Source: Actinoplanes nipponensis
Lineage (GTDB): Bacteria > Actinomycetota > Actinomycetes > Mycobacteriales > Micromonosporaceae
DNA: 64,000 nt
Direction: 5' to 3'
Assembly (NCBI RefSeq): GCF_016862275.1
Contig: NZ_BOMQ01000053.1
Coordinates: 1-64,000, forward strand
Part shown: in pieces, positions 60,980 through 64,000 of the stretch
Position numbering within the stretch: the stretch's first letter is position 1
How the letters are laid out: each line of letters opens with the position of its first letter
Translations under genes and position numbers: made by a program
The notes under the pieces: generated by a model
Seen by the model: the letters and a program-made list of their open reading frames with translations, nothing else
The model's database searches: none
What the model was told of the DNA's origin: nothing

Positions 60980-62002
60980 ATGAGTCTTGACGACCGCAAG
61001 CTCGAGGTGCTCCGCGCCATCGTCGAGGACTACGTGGCGACCCAGGAGCCGGTGGGCAGCAAGGCCCTGGTCGAACGGCACCAGCTCGGCGTCTCCCCGG
61101 CCACGGTCCGCAACGACATGGCGGTGCTGGAGGAAGAGGGCTACATCCGCCAGCCGCACACCAGCGCCGGCCGGGTGCCGACCGACGCGGGCTACCGGCT
61201 CTTCGTCGACCGGCTCTCCCGGGTCAAGGCGCTGAGCCCGGCCGAGCGCCGCGCCATCGAGCGCTTCCTGGTCGGCGCGGTCGACCTCGACGACGTGGTG
61301 CACCGCACGGTGCGTCTGCTCGCGCAGCTCACCCGCCAGGTCGCCGTCGTGCAATACCCCAGCCTGGCCCGCTCCTCGGTGCGCCACCTCGAGCTGGTGC
61401 CGATCTCCACCACCCGGCTCATGCTGGTGATGATCGCCGACACCGGCCGGGTCGAGCAGCGCCTGGTGGAGCTGCCCGCCCCCACGGCCAGCGACGACGT
61501 GCTGGACATGCGCCGCACGATCAATTCCAAGCTCACCGGCGAGAAGCTGGCCGACACCCCGCCGCTGGTGCAGACACTGGTCGACGAGTGCGCCCCGGAG
61601 AAGCGCACCACGATGGCCTGTGTCGCCTCGGTGCTGCTCGAGACGCTGGTCGAGCGCAGTGAGGAACGCCTCGCCCTGGCGGGTACGGCGAACCTGACCC
61701 GCGGCGGCGTGCTGGACTTCCAGGGCTCGCTGCGGCCGGTCCTCGAGGCGCTGGAGGAGGAGGTCATCCTGCTCAAGCTCATCGGAGAGGTGGAACCGAG
61801 CACCACCCGGGTCCGCATCGGCGACGAGAACGAGATCGACAACCTGCGGGCGGCATCCGTGGTCAGCACGGGTTACGGACCAGGCAAGACGATCGTTGGT
61901 GGGCTCGGCGTGCTCGGGCCGACCCGGATGGACTACCCCGGCACCATCGCGACGGTGCGTGCCGTGGCACGCTACGTTGGCGATTTGCTGGCACAAAACT
62001 GA
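60980..62002 (+). CDS. hrcA: Heat-inducible transcription repressor HrcA
   Basis: A 340-aa repressor: winged-helix DNA-binding domain (DRKLEVLRAIVEDYVATQEPVGSKAL, SPATVRNDMAVLEEEGYIRQPHTSAGRVPTD), GAF-like core and dimerisation part. It controls CIRCE-bearing chaperone genes. ATG at 60980 follows GGGAGGA at 60966-60972. Cotranscribed with dnaJ (43-bp gap). groEL and dnaK are not in the window. Confidence 0.96.
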   Translation: MSLDDRKLEVLRAIVEDYVATQEPVGSKALVERHQLGVSPATVRNDMAVLEEEGYIRQPHTSAGRVPTDAGYRLFVDRLSRVKALSPAERRAIERFLVGAVDLDDVVHRTVRLLAQLTRQVAVVQYPSLARSSVRHLELVPISTTRLMLVMIADTGRVEQRLVELPAPTASDDVLDMRRTINSKLTGEKLADTPPLVQTLVDECAPEKRTTMACVASVLLETLVERSEERLALAGTANLTRGGVLDFQGSLRPVLEALEEEVILLKLIGEVEPSTTRVRIGDENEIDNLRAASVVSTGYGPGKTIVGGLGVLGPTRMDYPGTIATVRAVARYVGDLLAQN

Positions 62003-62045
62003 CGGAACCGCTCAGCGCTGGGCAGACATGAGGACTCGAACCCCT

Positions 62046-63191
62046 GTGGCCAAGGACTATTACGGAATTCTCGGCATCAGCCGCGAAGCCACCGACGACG
62101 AGATCAAGCGCGCTTACCGCAAGCTGGCCCGTCAATACCACCCGGACGTCAACCCGGACCCCGAGGCGCACGAGAAGTTCAAGGACATCAACGCCGCGTA
62201 CGAGGTCCTCTCGGACGACCAGAAGCGGCAGATCGTCGACCTCGGCGGCGACCCGCTGGCCCCGGGCGGCGGCGGCGCGGGCGGACCGGGCGGACCCGGC
62301 GGCGCCGGCCCGTTCGTCGGCTTCCAGGACATCATGGACGCGTTCTTCGGCACGGCCGCCGGCGGCGGCTCCCGCGGACCGCGCCCCCGCACCCGGCCCG
62401 GCGCCGACGCGATCCTGCGCCTGGAGCTCGACCTGGTCGAGACGGCCTTCGGCGTCGAGGCCCCGATCACGGTCGACACCGCGGTCCTGTGCACCCAGTG
62501 CTCCGGCGCGGGCACCGCACCCGGCACCCACCTGGCCACCTGCGAGACGTGCGGCGGCCGCGGCGAGGTCCAGTCGGTGCAGCGCACGTTCCTCGGCCAG
62601 GTCGTCTCGTCCCGCCCGTGCCAGGTCTGCCAGGGCCACGGCACGGTCATCCCGCAGCCCTGCCCGACCTGCGCCGGCGACGGCCGGATCCGCACCCGCC
62701 GCTCGCTGACCGTGAAGATCCCGGCCGGCGTCGAGGACGGCATGCGCATCCGCCTGGCCCAGCAGGGCGAGGTCGGCCCGGGCGGCGGCACGGCCGGCGA
62801 CCTGTACGTGGAGATCCACGAACGCCCGCACGACGTGTACTCCCGCAAGGGCGACGACCTGCACTGCCGGGTCACCCTGCCGATGACGGCGGCGGCGCTC
62901 GGCACCAGGCTGACCATCAAGACCCTGGACAGCGAGGAGAACATCGAGGTCAAGCCGGGCACCCAGCCGGCCTCGACGCTGCGCATCCGGGGCAAGGGCG
63001 TGCCGCACCTGCGCGGGCAGGGTCGCGGCGAGCTGTTCGTGCACCTGGACGTGAAGACGCCGACCAAGCTGACGGCGGACCAGGAGCGGATGCTGCGCGA
63101 CTTCGCCAAGACGCGGGGGGAGGACATCGCCGAGCTGAGCAAGCAGGGCGGGTTCTTCTCGCGGATGCGGGACGCCTTCAACGGGCATTAA
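62046..63191 (+). CDS. dnaJ: Chaperone DnaJ (second actinobacterial type, hrcA-linked)
   Basis: A 381-aa type I J-protein: J domain with His32-Pro33-Asp34, a short Gly-rich linker (about 75-100), four zinc-finger repeats (CTQCSGAG, CETCGGRG, CQVCQGHG, CPTCAGDG) and the C-terminal substrate domains. It stimulates DnaK ATPase and holds unfolded proteins. The GTG at 62046 gives the conserved AKDYYGILG start; the in-frame ATG at 62028 is the alternative. The pairing with hrcA marks the DnaJ2 paralog of actinobacteria. A dispersed repeat begins right at its stop codon. Confidence 0.95.
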   Translation: MAKDYYGILGISREATDDEIKRAYRKLARQYHPDVNPDPEAHEKFKDINAAYEVLSDDQKRQIVDLGGDPLAPGGGGAGGPGGPGGAGPFVGFQDIMDAFFGTAAGGGSRGPRPRTRPGADAILRLELDLVETAFGVEAPITVDTAVLCTQCSGAGTAPGTHLATCETCGGRGEVQSVQRTFLGQVVSSRPCQVCQGHGTVIPQPCPTCAGDGRIRTRRSLTVKIPAGVEDGMRIRLAQQGEVGPGGGTAGDLYVEIHERPHDVYSRKGDDLHCRVTLPMTAAALGTRLTIKTLDSEENIEVKPGTQPASTLRIRGKGVPHLRGQGRGELFVHLDVKTPTKLTADQERMLRDFAKTRGEDIAELSKQGGFFSRMRDAFNGH

Positions 63192-63285
63192 GATCAAGAT
63201 CAATTTCTGGTCGTGCCTGGTTGCCGATAACTGACCGTCGCTCCCGCCGATTGCGGGGTGCGTGCTGGGTTCATCCGGTTTCTGG
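63189..63285 (+). repeat. Dispersed repeat, copy B
   Basis: Two AGATCA-type units (63191-63203) start at the dnaJ stop codon, followed by the 45-bp core at 63210-63254 identical to 53922-53966. Similarity then weakens through TGCGTGCT and CATCCGGTT. It also spans the 3' end of the following minus-strand gene. Confidence 0.85.
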
Positions 63286-63945
63286 GCTTCGGGGGATGCC
63301 TTGCTCCGGGCGGATGTCAGGCTTGGGTTCTGCTCGGGGCATCCCCGTTCGGCCGAGTGTGGATCGCGGGCGGCAGTCATCGGTTGCCGCAGGGCGGGTC
63401 TCGGGCCAGTGCGCGGCGAGCGCCTCGAGATCGCCTCCGCCGGCTGGCCAGCAGACCTCATCACCGTCGCCCTCCCGGTCAAGCACGAGGCAGGCGGCCC
63501 CGACGGACTCGGCCAGCCCGGTGAAAGCACCCCTGACGCATGCCGACTGCTCGAACAAGCGGCTCATGCTGGTGGTGGCCGCGGTGAAGTCCAGCCGCGA
63601 GTAGCCGGAACGCAAACCGCAGTCCCGCCAGAAATGCAGATAGACCGCACCGACCCAGATCCGTCCCAGCGCGTCCGGGTGCTCCTGCCTCCCCTCGCGT
63701 CGTTCCACCTCGGCCCAGGCCCGGATCGCCTCGTCGCCGACCGGGAAGTACAGGCATGCGTCCAGCGACCAGTGGTCCACATCCCCGGCCGGCTCACCCC
63801 GGAACGGCACCGTGATCCGCTCGCCGCCAGGCACCACGACATCCACCGACCCGATCCCTTCCCGGGCGATCGAGGCGACTGCCCGCAAGGCCCGGCCGAC
63901 CGCTCCGGTGGGCAGGTAGAGGTCGTATCCGTAATCGATTCCCAT
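63271..63945 (-). CDS. Hypothetical protein
   Basis: A 224-aa soluble protein beginning MGIDYGYDLYLPTGAVGRALRAVASIAREG, with a central part (RITVPFRGEPAGDVDHWSLDACLYFPVGDEAIRAW, then YLHFWRDCGLRSGYSRLDFTAATTSMSRLF) that looks well folded. The last 35 residues are Pro/Arg-rich, do not resemble the rest, and run into the dispersed repeat, so the natural C-terminus may have been altered there. Start at the ATG 63945; a GTG at 63978 is possible. Similar unnamed proteins occur in Streptomyces, but I cannot assign a family. Confidence 0.7.
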   Translation of the reverse strand: MGIDYGYDLYLPTGAVGRALRAVASIAREGIGSVDVVVPGGERITVPFRGEPAGDVDHWSLDACLYFPVGDEAIRAWAEVERREGRQEHPDALGRIWVGAVYLHFWRDCGLRSGYSRLDFTAATTSMSRLFEQSACVRGAFTGLAESVGAACLVLDREGDGDEVCWPAGGGDLEALAAHWPETRPAATDDCRPRSTLGRTGMPRAEPKPDIRPEQGIPRSPETG

Positions 63946-64000
63946 CAACGCACCCCGCCGAACCTCATCCTGTCGCACAGCGCGCGGAACCCGTTGCCGC

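Overview
The window is chromosomal DNA of a very high-GC actinobacterium, most likely Micromonosporaceae and Actinoplanes-like. This is inferred from GTG/TTG starts, ATGA/GTGA gene overlaps, an ileS T-box of the short actinobacterial type, long Ala/Pro/Gly-rich proteins, and the gene order valS-folC-DUF4233-ndk, radical SAM-DUF2344-rne-rplU-rpmA-obgE, nadD-rsfS-phosphatase-degV, comEA-comEC-holA-rpsT-lepA-hemW-hrcA-dnaJ. That order is shared by Streptomyces and Mycobacterium. No rRNA, tRNA, prophage, insertion sequence or CRISPR array was seen.

Layout. 0-10 kb: valS, folC and a small membrane protein form one operon. A very long Pro/Ala-rich membrane protein with a C-terminal glyoxalase (VOC) domain lies between this operon and ndk on the opposite strand. 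10-19 kb: Tat-exported PhoD-like phosphatase, T-box-controlled ileS, a PlsC acyltransferase, an Fe-S cryptochrome/photolyase, and a Pro-rich single-pass protein paralogous to the first gene of the window. 18.8-22.5 kb: a compact stress-signalling cassette of an RsbQ-type hydrolase, a PAS/GAF/PP2C/ATPase protein and a STAS protein. 22.5-32 kb: radical SAM/DUF2344, RNase E, a lipoprotein, L21, L27, ObgE and a GNAT enzyme. 32-41 kb: PepN, hybrid histidine kinase, NadD, RsfS, phosphatase, lipoprotein, DegV, a DUF1444-like protein and a PrmC relative. 41-53.5 kb: ComEA-ComEC, an NmrA-like protein, HolA, S20, an APH-fold kinase, DUF4240, MOSC and LepA. 53.8-55.3 kb: a repeat-rich stretch without a convincing gene. 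55.3-64 kb: a membrane GAF/PAS protein, an SLT-like cell-wall protein, a crotonase, HemW, a DUF4870 protein, and HrcA-DnaJ behind a CIRCE element.

The strongest non-gene signals are these. (1) At about 18 genes a NANNNT -10-like hexamer ends 6-8 bases before the start codon, which implies leaderless mRNAs. (2) Two identically spaced pairs of DnaA-box-like sequences precede valS and comEA. (3) A 45-bp sequence with a GATCAA-type microsatellite is repeated exactly after two genes 9 kb apart. (4) Three 46-bp units with ATCTTG/CAAGAT ends lie in the 54-55 kb stretch. (5) A 14-bp perfect palindrome lies before rsfS, and a doubled 13-bp palindromic site lies before rne.

Most genes are housekeeping genes for translation (ValRS, IleRS, L21, L27, S20, LepA, ObgE, RsfS, RNase E), replication (HolA), cofactors (FolC, NadD, HemW) and protein folding (HrcA, DnaJ). 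Small sensory or envelope genes are inserted between them. All functional calls rest on reading motifs and gene order; no database search was run.
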